From Caryophanales bacterium UBA6449 (lineage in GTDB: Bacteria > Bacillota_I > Bacilli_A > RFN20 > CAG-288): 54,439 nucleotides of DNA. Positions 41,955 through 50,343 of this stretch are shown here, in pieces. Every line of letters starts with the position of its first letter. Position 1 is the stretch's first letter. The notes under the pieces are model-generated. The model did no database searches. It had not been told where the DNA came from and worked only from the letters and a program-made list of their open reading frames with translations. The stretch spans positions 1 to 54,439 of the forward strand of contig DJOB01000001.1 in assembly GCA_002437105.1 (NCBI GenBank). Direction: 5' to 3'. The position numbers and the translations under genes were made by a program.

Positions 41955-44789
41955 CTACCAGTTCCGGTAATCGTTGAGACCGGGAATGATGGTCTCATGG
42001 CTCTCGTTGGGATCAGCCACGATGACCTTCCGCTTCTTGCGATTCGCGCGCTGCTCTCTCATCTTCGCCAACGCCGCACTCCACCTCTTGAACGAGAGCT
42101 TAGAGCGCAGCACGGGGAACAGCACGGGAACCAGCGAAGCGCCGCACAGGACGCTGCCGACCACGGTCACCGCGAATCCCACTCCCATACCGAAGGCGAC
42201 CGCGGATCCATAGACACCGAGGCCGACCAGACCGAAGACGGCCGCCGCGCCAGCGGTCACGACGATCGCGGGCCGGGTGAGGCGCATCGCCTCGCGGCTG
42301 GCTTCAACCCTCTTCTCGTAGGAGGCGGTGCGATAGATGTGCTGCTCGCGCAGCAGGTCGCGATTCTTGGAATAGAAGGGATACAGGCTGAGTCCGGACA
42401 GGATCGCTCCACCCAGCAGACCATAGCCACAGACGATGGTGAAGGGGAGACGGAACAGGGCAAAGACCGCCAAGCCTAAGCAGAGACCGAAGACGGAGAC
42501 GACCAGCTGGGTGATACCCGCCGCCACTCCGAAGCGAACGAAGGCGTAGAAGCTGATGAAGAGAGCCAGCGCCGCCAGACCGATGAGCAGATAGACATCG
42601 GCATGATCGCGATAGGTAGGTTCCGCATTGCCCGTCTGGATCTGAGAGGCGTAGCGCTCCTTGAGCTTGGTGTTAGTGAAGTTCTGCGAGTTGGAGATGT
42701 TGCTGGCCGCCGAAACGTTGACCGTCGCATCGCTGAGTCTCTCGATGCCGGCCTCGATGATGGCAAGACCGTTGTCGCGAGTAACCGCCTTAGCGCCGGA
42801 GACATCCTCCATGCTGATGATGCCGTAGATCACGGTGAAGTCCGAATTATCGGTTCCGGAATCGTTCTGCGCATCGACCATATTGAACTGGAGATTATCG
42901 ACGGTGATACCCGTACCATCGATAAACTGATCAACGGTCTTATAGGTACCCTGAGGCTCGTTGTCCGAAGGAGCGAAGGAGGGAAGCGCCGGCTGGATAA
43001 CCTCCTCCTTCAGATACTCAGAGAAGCTCTCCGCATCGGTGAAATCGACCACTTCACCTGCCGAATTAGTGTAGGAATTACCGACGGTATTGAACGACAG
43101 GACATAGGTCTGCGAGTAGGAAGCAGCGAAGTTGAACATGCCATCGGTGCCCTGAGTCGCATAGGTGATACCCAAGGTTAGACAGCAGGCCGCCAGCAGC
43201 GCACAGGAGATAGCGGACCAGGAGCCGATGTTCGCCTTAGCCTTCTTGGTGAGGACGATCTTGGAAGTAACCGCCTCCTCAGCCGCAGGCTGAGCAGTCG
43301 CGTCGCCCGCCACGTACAGGGGCTCAGCTACCTTCGCATCGCGAGCGGTGAAACCGAAGACCGTGCGCGCCGAAGCCTTAGTCCAGCCGGTGGTGAGCCA
43401 GTACATGAGCCACTTGGTGAGGTAGTTGGAGATCAGGAAGGCGAGGACGGAGCCGATCAGGATGAAGCCGAAGGTGACCTTGACCAGATCCCGTCCGATC
43501 AGGAAGCTGAACAGCGAGATGATCAGCGTGGAGAGGCAGATATCGACGGTAGCCAGATAGCTCTTGTGATAGCCTTCCTTATCCGCCTTATCGACCGAGC
43601 GTCCCTTCCTCAGTTCGGAGTAGACACGCGTGAAGTAGTTCACGCTCACCAGCGCGCCGAGGATCGCGGTCACGGCCAGACCCACAAAAGCAGCCGTCGA
43701 GATCTCGAAGCCGAGCAGGGTGCCGATGAACAGGGTGAGCAGGACAGTCACCGCATCGGTGACGCTCGCCAGTACTCCCGCCACGCCAAACTTGAGGGAA
43801 ATACCCAGCGCCAGCACGAGGAAAGCGACGAGGAAGCCGACCCACAGGTAGGTGAGGACATCGGCGCCCAGCGTCGCCACCGCCGTCGAGGTGAACTGAT
43901 AGGTCAGATCGAAATCGTAGTTAGAGGCGTTCAGCGAAGAGACCATCGCACGCGCCGAAGTGATATCCCAGGACTTAGAATCGCCCTTGCCGTTCCAAGG
44001 CACCCGGGAATCGGTCACATCCCAGGTAGAATCCTGGGACAGTTTGATCGTCAGCGAATCCGCATCCCAATTGCTATCCGAGACCTGGAAGAGCAGCTTG
44101 TCGGCGACCGTGGCATCATAGACGTTCTTGTCGTCGGAGAAAGCCTTATCGTAGGTATCGGTATCAAAGTCGAACCCTCTCCAGATGTAGAGCTTGGAAG
44201 TGGAGCTGCTGGATGAATCGCTGTCGCTGGAAGAGGAGGAATCCGAATCGGAGGAACCGCTATCCGCCTTGGCGCGATCCCACATGGTATTCCAGACATC
44301 GGCGGATTTGACGTGCAGCGCGACGTAGGGAGCGTTGCTTTCGTCGTACTCGACCGAAGCGACCGTCTGGTCGAAGAAATCGGTACCGACCATGGAGGTC
44401 TCCTTGGTCGCACTCTTGGTCGTGACGGTCAGATCGCCACTGCCCTCGAGAATCCTCCGGAGAGAAGCGACCTCATCCTCGCTCTGAGAAGGGAAAGAGA
44501 TGCGGATGGTCGCATCGTCGGTCGCCTCCTCGGCATCGGGCCAGATGACCTGCACATCGGCGCCGCGGATACCAGCCGTATCGAGCCTCTCGTTGACCTC
44601 GCCCGAAACATCGACATCGGAGAGGCGTACCTCCCCGCTGTCCTCCCGCAGCTCAGCGCCGTACTGGATCACCGATCCGCTCGAGAACTCATTGGAGACA
44701 TCGGCAGACTCTAGCACGGGTTGACCGATGAGGCCAACAGCTAGGACGACAGAAAATAGCAGTGTGAAGAAAGCCCAGATTCGCCTCAT
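41955..44789 (-). CDS. secDF: Fused protein-export membrane subunit SecDF
   Basis: A 944-residue fusion of SecD and SecF, the RND-type proteins that use the ion gradient to help proteins leave the Sec channel. Residues 1-20 form the first span, and 30-300 the outer P1 domain. Five SecD spans lie between about 315 and 460, starting near GADVLTYLWVGFLV. A connecting region with the SecF first span follows near 520-545, then the second outer domain, then five spans at 745-905. A Ser/Asp run (SDSSSSSDSD) at about 185-200 inside P1 is unusual. AGGAGG precedes ATG 44789. The many lipoproteins in this window are its likely clients. Confidence 0.93.
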   Translation of the reverse strand: MRRIWAFFTLLFSVVLAVGLIGQPVLESADVSNEFSSGSVIQYGAELREDSGEVRLSDVDVSGEVNERLDTAGIRGADVQVIWPDAEEATDDATIRISFPSQSEDEVASLRRILEGSGDLTVTTKSATKETSMVGTDFFDQTVASVEYDESNAPYVALHVKSADVWNTMWDRAKADSGSSDSDSSSSSDSDSSSSSTSKLYIWRGFDFDTDTYDKAFSDDKNVYDATVADKLLFQVSDSNWDADSLTIKLSQDSTWDVTDSRVPWNGKGDSKSWDITSARAMVSSLNASNYDFDLTYQFTSTAVATLGADVLTYLWVGFLVAFLVLALGISLKFGVAGVLASVTDAVTVLLTLFIGTLLGFEISTAAFVGLAVTAILGALVSVNYFTRVYSELRKGRSVDKADKEGYHKSYLATVDICLSTLIISLFSFLIGRDLVKVTFGFILIGSVLAFLISNYLTKWLMYWLTTGWTKASARTVFGFTARDAKVAEPLYVAGDATAQPAAEEAVTSKIVLTKKAKANIGSWSAISCALLAACCLTLGITYATQGTDGMFNFAASYSQTYVLSFNTVGNSYTNSAGEVVDFTDAESFSEYLKEEVIQPALPSFAPSDNEPQGTYKTVDQFIDGTGITVDNLQFNMVDAQNDSGTDNSDFTVIYGIISMEDVSGAKAVTRDNGLAIIEAGIERLSDATVNVSAASNISNSQNFTNTKLKERYASQIQTGNAEPTYRDHADVYLLIGLAALALFISFYAFVRFGVAAGITQLVVSVFGLCLGLAVFALFRLPFTIVCGYGLLGGAILSGLSLYPFYSKNRDLLREQHIYRTASYEKRVEASREAMRLTRPAIVVTAGAAAVFGLVGLGVYGSAVAFGMGVGFAVTVVGSVLCGASLVPVLFPVLRSKLSFKRWSAALAKMREQRANRKKRKVIVADPNESHETIIPGLNDYRNW

Positions 44790-44839
44790 GACTACCTCCT
44801 GAAAGCAGGGTGAACACCCCCCTACTTAAAAGCCATAAT

Positions 44840-44868
44840 AATATAAGAGAAAAAGACTATTCTTTCAA
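44840..44868 (-). promoter_or_regulatory. Promoter of secDF
   Basis: On the minus strand TTGAAA (44868-44863), a 17-base spacer and TATATT (44845-44840), 50 bases before ATG 44789. Confidence 0.65.
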
Positions 44869-44909
44869 CCTCACAGCGCATTCTGACCGAACCGGTCCCG
44901 AGCGGAAAA

Positions 44910-45911
44910 TCAGTCCTTATCCGGATAGGGAATACCCAGGTGGGCGTAAGCCTTGCGGGTGCAGACGCGCCCGCGCAGCGTACGGTCGATCAGTCCCGCC
45001 CGGATCATGTACGGCTCGTAGATATCCACTATATTCTCCGGCTGCTCGCCCACCGCCGCGGCGATGGCGCTGACCCCGACCGGCCGGCCGCCAAACCTCT
45101 TGATCATGGTCGTGAGGATCCGCCTATCGCTCTCATCCAGACCCAGCGAATCGATTCCCAGCGACTTGAGAGCCTGGATGGTGACGGATTCATCGATCGA
45201 AGTCTTGCCGAGCACGCAGGCGTGGTCGCGGACGCGACGATAGATGCGGTTGGCGATCCGGGGCGTCCCGCGCGAGCGGACCGCGATGTCCAGCGCCGCC
45301 TTGCCATCGATGGGGAAGTCGAAGACCTTCGCCGTCCTCTCCACGATCCGCACCAGCTCATCCAGCTCGTAGAACTTCATGGTGACGATGATGCCGAACC
45401 GATCGCGCAGCGGCTGGGACAGATTGCCGGCCTGGGTAGTCGCACCGATCAAGGTGAAGGGACGCAGGGGAATCTCGATGGTGCGCGCCTGTTCGTCCCG
45501 CCCCACTACCACGGTGAGGATATAGTCCTCCATCGCCGAGTACAGGACCTCCTCCACCGGCTTAGGAAGTCGATGGATCTCGTCGATAAACAAGATGTCA
45601 CCCGCATTGAGACCGGACAGGATGGAGGCTAGGTCACCCGGGCGGACGAGCGCAGGTCCCGAAGTGGTTCGGATCTGCGCGCCCAGCTCGTTGGCGATGA
45701 CATGCGCCATCGTAGTCTTGCCCAATCCGGGAGGACCATAGAGCAGGACATGATCCATACTCTCGTTCCGCGCCTTAGCCGCATCGATATAGATCTTGAG
45801 CGATTGTTTAGCTTGAGTCTGACCGATGTAGTCGTTTAAAGTGAGTGGACGCAGCGAAAGATCAGCATCCTCGCTGGTCGCTCTCAGATCGCGAACTACG
45901 CTCTGATCCAT
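44910..45911 (-). CDS. ruvB: Holliday junction helicase motor RuvB
   Basis: A 333-residue AAA+ ATPase that drives branch migration of Holliday junctions with RuvA. Walker A GPPGLGKTT at 59-67, Walker B with FIDEIH near 108-113, sensor 1 GATTQAG, and a C-terminal winged helix (RTLRGRVCTRKAYAHLG). Length is normal. GGAGGG lies 3 bases before ATG 45911. It is the last gene of the rplU operon. Confidence 0.97.
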   Translation of the reverse strand: MDQSVVRDLRATSEDADLSLRPLTLNDYIGQTQAKQSLKIYIDAAKARNESMDHVLLYGPPGLGKTTMAHVIANELGAQIRTTSGPALVRPGDLASILSGLNAGDILFIDEIHRLPKPVEEVLYSAMEDYILTVVVGRDEQARTIEIPLRPFTLIGATTQAGNLSQPLRDRFGIIVTMKFYELDELVRIVERTAKVFDFPIDGKAALDIAVRSRGTPRIANRIYRRVRDHACVLGKTSIDESVTIQALKSLGIDSLGLDESDRRILTTMIKRFGGRPVGVSAIAAAVGEQPENIVDIYEPYMIRAGLIDRTLRGRVCTRKAYAHLGIPYPDKD

Positions 45912-45930
45912 AGTCCCTCCACCTCGCTAC

Positions 45931-46497
45931 CTATCTTCTCGAGCCCAGAAGCGCCAGCGCCCGGCGCAGATACTCCTCAGTCGAGAGCTTCCGCTCCGGT
46001 ATCTTCGCTATCACCTCGTCGATCTCACTGCTGTTGAAGCCCATGTTCTTCAGACCGATGATGGCATCGTCCAGCTCCCTCTCGCCCGTCTGTGAGCTCA
46101 CCGGGAGCTTCAGTTTCCCCTTGAGGTCCAGCACGATCTGGGAAGCGGTCTTCGGACCGACATTGGGCAGTCTCTTGAGGAAGGTGACATCGGACTCGTC
46201 GATCGCCTGCCGGAGCCGTTCGACCGACGCTCCACCCAACATGCTCATCGCCGACTTCGGACCTACGCCCTTGACCGTGATGAGCCGCTCGTAGACCGCT
46301 TTCTCCGCAAAGGAGGAGAAACCTACCAGGTACTGCTCCTCCTGCGTCTGGCAGAGGGAGACGTAGACGCGCATCGTATCGCCCAGCGTAAAGTCGTCCG
46401 GATGCGAGACGAGCACCCGATAACCTATACCGTTGCACTCGACGACGATGGAATCCTTCAGGTGCATAGTGATCGTACCGTGAAGATAGTAGTACAA
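45931..46497 (-). CDS. ruvA: Holliday junction binding protein RuvA
   Basis: A 188-residue junction-binding subunit. OB-fold at 1-65 (YYYLHGTITM), helix-hairpin-helix region at 70-140 (KGVGPKSAMSMLG and LPNVGPKTASQIVLDLKGKL), and a flexible linker to the C-terminal RuvB-binding domain (ALKNMGFNSSEI type, here GLKNMGFNSSEID). The start codon is TTG 46497, with GGGGAGG about 10 bases upstream. It stands 19 bases before ruvB. Confidence 0.95.
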   Translation of the reverse strand: MYYYLHGTITMHLKDSIVVECNGIGYRVLVSHPDDFTLGDTMRVYVSLCQTQEEQYLVGFSSFAEKAVYERLITVKGVGPKSAMSMLGGASVERLRQAIDESDVTFLKRLPNVGPKTASQIVLDLKGKLKLPVSSQTGERELDDAIIGLKNMGFNSSEIDEVIAKIPERKLSTEEYLRRALALLGSRR

Positions 46498-46551
46498 GCT
46501 CTGAACCTCCCCGAGAACCTCTCTACTTAGAATTATCCCACCAGAATAGAA

Positions 46552-47838
46552 TTACTTAGAATAATTGAATTCCACATCGCCAACGCGGATGGTCGCTCCA
46601 TCCTCGACCCCGATCTCGTGCAGCCGGCGATCGACACCGACTTCCTCCAACAGGGCGAGAATCCTCTCGAGATGCTCTTCTCCATCCATGTTGATCTGAC
46701 GGATCCGGTTGACGAGCAGCGTTCCGCTGACCTCGTAGAATCCAGGCTCGAGCTTCCGGACGGTGAAGGGCAGAGCGGACAGATCGTCCTCGCTCTTGAG
46801 GGTATAGACCTTCTGGCCGCCCGCCTTGAGCACCTCGGACATGGGGAAGGCCGGCGTCGTCTTGAGCAGTTCGAAGACCGCCCTCATCATAGGCTTGAGG
46901 TTGGTGCCGAGAAGATCGGAGACGGCAAAGATCTGGTGCTGACCACCGTCCTTCTTCTTAAACTCCTCGACCTTGGTCAGATCACCCCCGAGCAGATCGA
47001 CCTTGTTGAGGGCGACGATCATCGGGCGCTGGAGCAGACCTAACGAGTAGTCGCCGAGCTCAGCGTTGATCCGTTGAAACTCGCCGAAGGGATCATCCTG
47101 GGTGATATCGACGACGTGGATCAAGACGCGGCACCTCTCGATGTGGCGAAGGAAGGAGATCCCCAATCCCTTACCGGAATGCGCCCCCTCGATAAGACCC
47201 GGGAGATCAGCCATCACGAAGGTCTCATCGGGCGAGAGCTGCACGACGCCGAGCTGCGGCTCGAGGGTCGTGAAGGAATAATCCGCGATCTTGGGAACCG
47301 CGTGCGTCACCTTGCCCAGCAGGGTGGACTTACCCGCGTTGGGCAGGCCGACCAAGCCGCAATCCGCGAGCAGCCTGAGCTCGAAATAGAAGGGCTTAGT
47401 CTCGCCCGGCAGCCCGGTCTCAGCGAATTTGGGAGCTTTTCGAACCGAGTTAGCGAAGCAGTGATTGCCTTTACCGCCCCGCCCGCCTCGACAGGCGAGA
47501 TACTGCTTACCATCCTCGGAGAGATCAGAGAGGAGGGCACCCGTCTCAAAATCTTTAACCACCGTTCCTACCGGCACGTGAAGGATTACATCAGGAGCAT
47601 CCTTGCCGTACATGTTCTTCTCGTGTCCCGGCTCGCCATCGGGAGCTTTGACCATCTTGCCGAAACGGAACTCCGCAAGCGTATTGACGCGCCGATCAGC
47701 TTGAACATAGATGCTTCCGCCGCGCCCGCCATTGCCGCCAGCCGGTCCACCGAGCGCCTGTCCCTTTGTGTGGAGAAAAGCCACCTTGCCATCTCCACCC
47801 TTACCTGACTTCAGAATAACTTTAACCCTATCGATCAC
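46552..47838 (-). CDS. obgE: Obg/CgtA family ribosome-associated GTPase
   Basis: A 428-residue GTPase acting in late 50S assembly and stress control. Glycine-rich Obg domain at 1-155 (GGPAGGNGGRGGS), G1 motif GLPNAGKST at 164-172, switch and G3 motif DLPG, G4 NKVD, and an OCT C-terminal domain. GTG 47838 is chosen since GGAGG lies 8 bases upstream and the protein then begins MIDRVKV as in the family; a longer frame would add about 16 residues. Position after rpmA is standard. Confidence 0.95.
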   Translation of the reverse strand: MIDRVKVILKSGKGGDGKVAFLHTKGQALGGPAGGNGGRGGSIYVQADRRVNTLAEFRFGKMVKAPDGEPGHEKNMYGKDAPDVILHVPVGTVVKDFETGALLSDLSEDGKQYLACRGGRGGKGNHCFANSVRKAPKFAETGLPGETKPFYFELRLLADCGLVGLPNAGKSTLLGKVTHAVPKIADYSFTTLEPQLGVVQLSPDETFVMADLPGLIEGAHSGKGLGISFLRHIERCRVLIHVVDITQDDPFGEFQRINAELGDYSLGLLQRPMIVALNKVDLLGGDLTKVEEFKKKDGGQHQIFAVSDLLGTNLKPMMRAVFELLKTTPAFPMSEVLKAGGQKVYTLKSEDDLSALPFTVRKLEPGFYEVSGTLLVNRIRQINMDGEEHLERILALLEEVGVDRRLHEIGVEDGATIRVGDVEFNYSK

Positions 47839-47901
47839 AGTCCGAACCTCCATAAACAAATAGAGGGGGCCACCCGGTCCCCTCAAAGCAACTCTTCAGG
47901 C

Positions 47902-48207
47902 TTAGGCCTGAGCAGCGTGATCAGCAGCCTCGGGATAGACCGAAACCTGCTTGCGGCCACCGCGGAGATCCTCATACTTGACGACTCCGCCGACCATCGC
48001 GAACAGGGTGTCATCCTTCGCGCGCTTGACGTTGAGTCCAGCGTGAACCTTAGTTCCGCGCTGACGATAGATGATCTGCCCGGGGTTGGCGTGCTGACCA
48101 TCGCACAGCTTGGCTCCGAGTCTGCGACCCGCAGAATCGCGGCCATTCTTAGTCGAGCTCACTCCCTTTTTAGAAGCGAACAGCTGGATGTCCATCACAA
48201 ACTTCAT
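47902..48207 (-). CDS. rpmA: 50S ribosomal protein L27 with cleavable N-terminus
   Basis: A 101-residue large-subunit protein whose N-terminal tail reaches the peptidyl transferase centre. The start MKFVMDIQLFASKKG contains the Bacillota-type processing site, cut between F10 and A11 by the protease encoded next door. The core GRDSAGRRLGAK and VHAGLNVKRAKDDTLFA fits L27. GGAGG precedes ATG 48207. Confidence 0.97.
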   Translation of the reverse strand: MKFVMDIQLFASKKGVSSTKNGRDSAGRRLGAKLCDGQHANPGQIIYRQRGTKVHAGLNVKRAKDDTLFAMVGGVVKYEDLRGGRKQVSVYPEAADHAAQA

Positions 48208-48210
48208 AAT

Positions 48211-48522
48211 CTACTTTTCCTCCCTATACTGGATAAACTCTGGATACGTCTCCGACAGATACCCAAGCTCCCTGATCATCACCTCGAGGACGATGCGATC
48301 GTGCTGGGAGATATCCTTCAGCACAGCGACCTCACCCTCCCCAGGACTGACGCAGATGCGGTAGCAGTCCTGAGGATCGTCCAAGCAATTCATCGCACCC
48401 GTGAACGCTGTAGATACAGCGGCACAGACGATATCCTGCCCTCTCTCGGCGTAACCGGAATGCCCGCTGATGGAACAGCGGACCAGACCTTTCGCATCTA
48501 GCTTGGCGAGTATCCTGATCAT
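48211..48522 (-). CDS. prp: Ribosomal-processing cysteine protease Prp
   Basis: A 103-residue protease that removes the N-terminal extension of L27. The catalytic pair H21 and C33 is seen in SGHSGYAERGQDIVCAAVS, the family signature. Location between rplU and rpmA is the normal one in organisms with cleaved L27. ATG 48522 is three bases past the rplU stop codon. Confidence 0.95.
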   Translation of the reverse strand: MIRILAKLDAKGLVRCSISGHSGYAERGQDIVCAAVSTAFTGAMNCLDDPQDCYRICVSPGEGEVAVLKDISQHDRIVLEVMIRELGYLSETYPEFIQYREEK

Positions 48523-48525
48523 CGA

Positions 48526-48837
48526 CTACTTGGCGATGGACTCGATGGTGACAGCGGTGAAGGGCTGTCTGTGACCGATCTTACGACGATAGGTAGCCTT
48601 GGCACGGAACTTCATCACGATCACCTTGGGGCTCTTGCCCTGCTTGACCACCTTGCCGGTGACCTTAGCATTCTCGACATAAGGAGTTCCGAACACGGTG
48701 TTCTCGCCATCGACGAGAGCTAGCACCTTGTCGAAAACCACCTCACCACCCACCTCAGCGGGCAGCTTCTCAACGTAGACAGTCTCACCTTCGGAGACCC
48801 TGACCTGCTTTCCGCCGGTCTCAATCACTGCGTACAT
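48526..48837 (-). CDS. rplU: 50S ribosomal protein L21
   Basis: A 103-residue L21. ATG 48837 is chosen because AAGGAGG stands about 10 bases upstream and the protein then starts MYAVIETGGKQV as in the family; a longer frame reads into the leader. The core FGTPYVENAKV and KFRAKATYRRKIGHRQPFT is typical. It is the first gene of rplU-prp-rpmA-obgE-ruvA-ruvB. Confidence 0.97.
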   Translation of the reverse strand: MYAVIETGGKQVRVSEGETVYVEKLPAEVGGEVVFDKVLALVDGENTVFGTPYVENAKVTGKVVKQGKSPKVIVMKFRAKATYRRKIGHRQPFTAVTIESIAK

Positions 48838-48938
48838 CCTGTACGTTCCTCCTTGCGGTTCACTAATACTCGTTTCCTTCGGCCTAGGTTTCCCTAGTTT
48901 AGCCACGAAAAACGGTTGTAGCCAGTGAGGGCATGCAA
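48838..48938 (-). promoter_or_regulatory. Probable L21 autoregulatory leader
   Basis: About 100 bases between the inferred transcription start and rplU. On the minus strand it contains a hairpin CTAGG, GAAA, CCTAG, a possible pairing of GGCTAC with GTGGCT-type segments, and GAACCGCAAGGAGG just before the coding region. Bacillota have an L21 leader RNA in this place; I match it by position and general form only. Confidence 0.4.
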
Positions 48939-48945
48939 CGCAAAG

Positions 48946-48974
48946 AATATATACCTATATGCTTTTTTTATCAA
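48946..48974 (-). promoter_or_regulatory. Strong promoter of the rplU operon
   Basis: On the minus strand TTGATA (48974-48969), a 17-base spacer and TATATT (48951-48946), both close to consensus. Confidence 0.75.
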
Positions 48975-49023
48975 TGATGAACATGAAAATTTCCCTGGGC
49001 TTGCTCCCTCCATCGCCTCTAGA

Positions 49024-49926
49024 TTACGCCACCACCCCGGCTTTATCCATCCGCCCGAATCTCCGGAGAACCCCGATCTCTGCCCGCGCGAATTCCGCGC
49101 GTTTCAGCCTAATGAAGGAGCCTCGATCCAAAAGAAGAAGAACACCATATCTGGCCAGGTATAACCCGACTCCCTTCTCCTGATACCCGGTACCATCGAG
49201 GGTCTTAAAAGCCTGCCCGAGAACCAGCAGCGTCGCCACCCTATCCATGTATCGAGATAGATTTTGCAGATTCTGAACGCAGACCGTATCTATCAGATAA
49301 CCATCGTGCAGAATATCCGCCGAAGCCCCGCCCATCCCTTCGGATAGAGGACCGAAACAAGGGGAAAATAGCGGAGCGGGGACTCCCGAGAGATACCGCT
49401 GCTCGAGGAATCGCTCCCAGAGATCCGCCATGAGAGCGAGTTCGAACCTCGTCCGCGAACTGAAGCCCCGCACGAGTTCCCTAGCGTCCATGTCGCAGAA
49501 GCCCGAAGAGGAAATCAGCGAGAGCTTGGCCATCAGACAGACGCTATCGAGGCACTCGCCCAGCGTGGCCTCCTGGGCGAGATACTTCCGATAGTGAGTG
49601 CGAGCCGCGAGAAAATCACCATGGATCGTCTGGCGGAGAGAGGGACTCACTACGGCCAGCGTCTCCAGACCTCTCGCCCCCTCCAGCCGCCGCAGCAAGG
49701 AAGCACCGAATCCGCTCCGCCTGGCGAGGACCAGCCGGAAGATCTCGGAGAAAGCGCGTCCTATCAATCCAGCTTCCCCGCGGGAGCAGAGGGAAGGCAC
49801 CTTCAGATCCCAGCCGAAAGGTGATATCGCCAAGAAGTCCTCACGCCAAGGTTTAAACGGTCGGATCAGCCGCTTCAGATATTGAGAATCCCTCTCGTAA
49901 CCACCTAGAATAGATATGAGCGACAT
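49024..49926 (-). CDS. Hypothetical protein, possibly a degenerate PD-(D/E)XK-like fold
   Basis: A 300-residue cytoplasmic protein I do not recognise. ATG 49926 is chosen because GGGAGG lies 7 bases before it; ATGs further upstream lack a site. The C-terminal part reads GGASADILHDGYLIDTVCV, then MDRVATLLVLGQAF, then GVGLYLARYGVLLLLD. This order resembles small nuclease-fold domains (AD-x-I-x-D-x-x-L-I-D-I-K ... Y-x-x-Q-L ... I-Y-x-A-R-Y-G). The catalytic Lys expected after LID-x is Val here, so the fold may be used for binding only. It is transcribed towards the rplU promoter and has no clear partner. Confidence 0.55.
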   Translation of the reverse strand: MSLISILGGYERDSQYLKRLIRPFKPWREDFLAISPFGWDLKVPSLCSRGEAGLIGRAFSEIFRLVLARRSGFGASLLRRLEGARGLETLAVVSPSLRQTIHGDFLAARTHYRKYLAQEATLGECLDSVCLMAKLSLISSSGFCDMDARELVRGFSSRTRFELALMADLWERFLEQRYLSGVPAPLFSPCFGPLSEGMGGASADILHDGYLIDTVCVQNLQNLSRYMDRVATLLVLGQAFKTLDGTGYQEKGVGLYLARYGVLLLLDRGSFIRLKRAEFARAEIGVLRRFGRMDKAGVVA

Positions 49927-49970
49927 GAGCGAGCCTCCCATCTCTAGATAGACGTCCCGGATCAAGCACA

Positions 49971-49999
49971 TTCAATAATCTTTAATAAACATATATAAT
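49971..49999 (+). promoter_or_regulatory. Possible promoter of the small gene
   Basis: TTCAAT (49971-49976), a 17-base spacer and a perfect TATAAT (49994-49999), 21 bases before ATG 50021. The -35 is weak. Confidence 0.5.
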
Positions 50000-50020
50000 T
50001 CATAGAAGGAGGTCATAAAC

Positions 50021-50251
50021 ATGGCTGATTTAAAGAAAGGAAGCGTTCTCGCTTCATACTATGGAAAGACCCTTCTCATCTCCGATAACAACTACTTCAT
50101 CCTGAAAGGTCAAAATCCTATCGGGGCAGTGATCGAGTTCGACCCCGCTAAAGCCCTGCCGATGCCCAGCTATATGTTCGCTCTCGCCGCGATGAATGAG
50201 CAGGATCTGGACTCCGCTCTCGATTACATCCACAGCAAGTGGTTCAAATAA
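50021..50251 (+). CDS. Small hypothetical protein
   Basis: A 76-residue soluble protein beginning MADLKKGSVLASYYGK. AAGGAGG lies 8 bases before the ATG and a promoter with a perfect -10 box is upstream, so it is probably a real gene. The N-terminal half looks beta-rich (GSVLASYYGKTLLISDNNYF) and the C-terminal half helical. I recognise no family. It is monocistronic, convergent with sbcC, and shares a terminator with it. Confidence 0.7.
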   Translation: MADLKKGSVLASYYGKTLLISDNNYFILKGQNPIGAVIEFDPAKALPMPSYMFALAAMNEQDLDSALDYIHSKWFK

Positions 50252-50287
50252 GGCACAACTGAAGCGATCATCGCCGCTGGAAATAAT

Positions 50288-50317
50288 AAAAAGGTGTCCC
50301 ACCCGGGGACACCTTTT
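50288..50317. terminator. Two-way terminator between the small gene and sbcC
   Basis: A near-perfect inverted repeat AAAAAGGTGTCCC / GGGGACACCTTTT around a CACCC-type loop gives T runs on both strands, between two convergent genes. Confidence 0.9.
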
Positions 50318-50343
50318 ATCTATTCAGTTAGCCATTCAGGATA

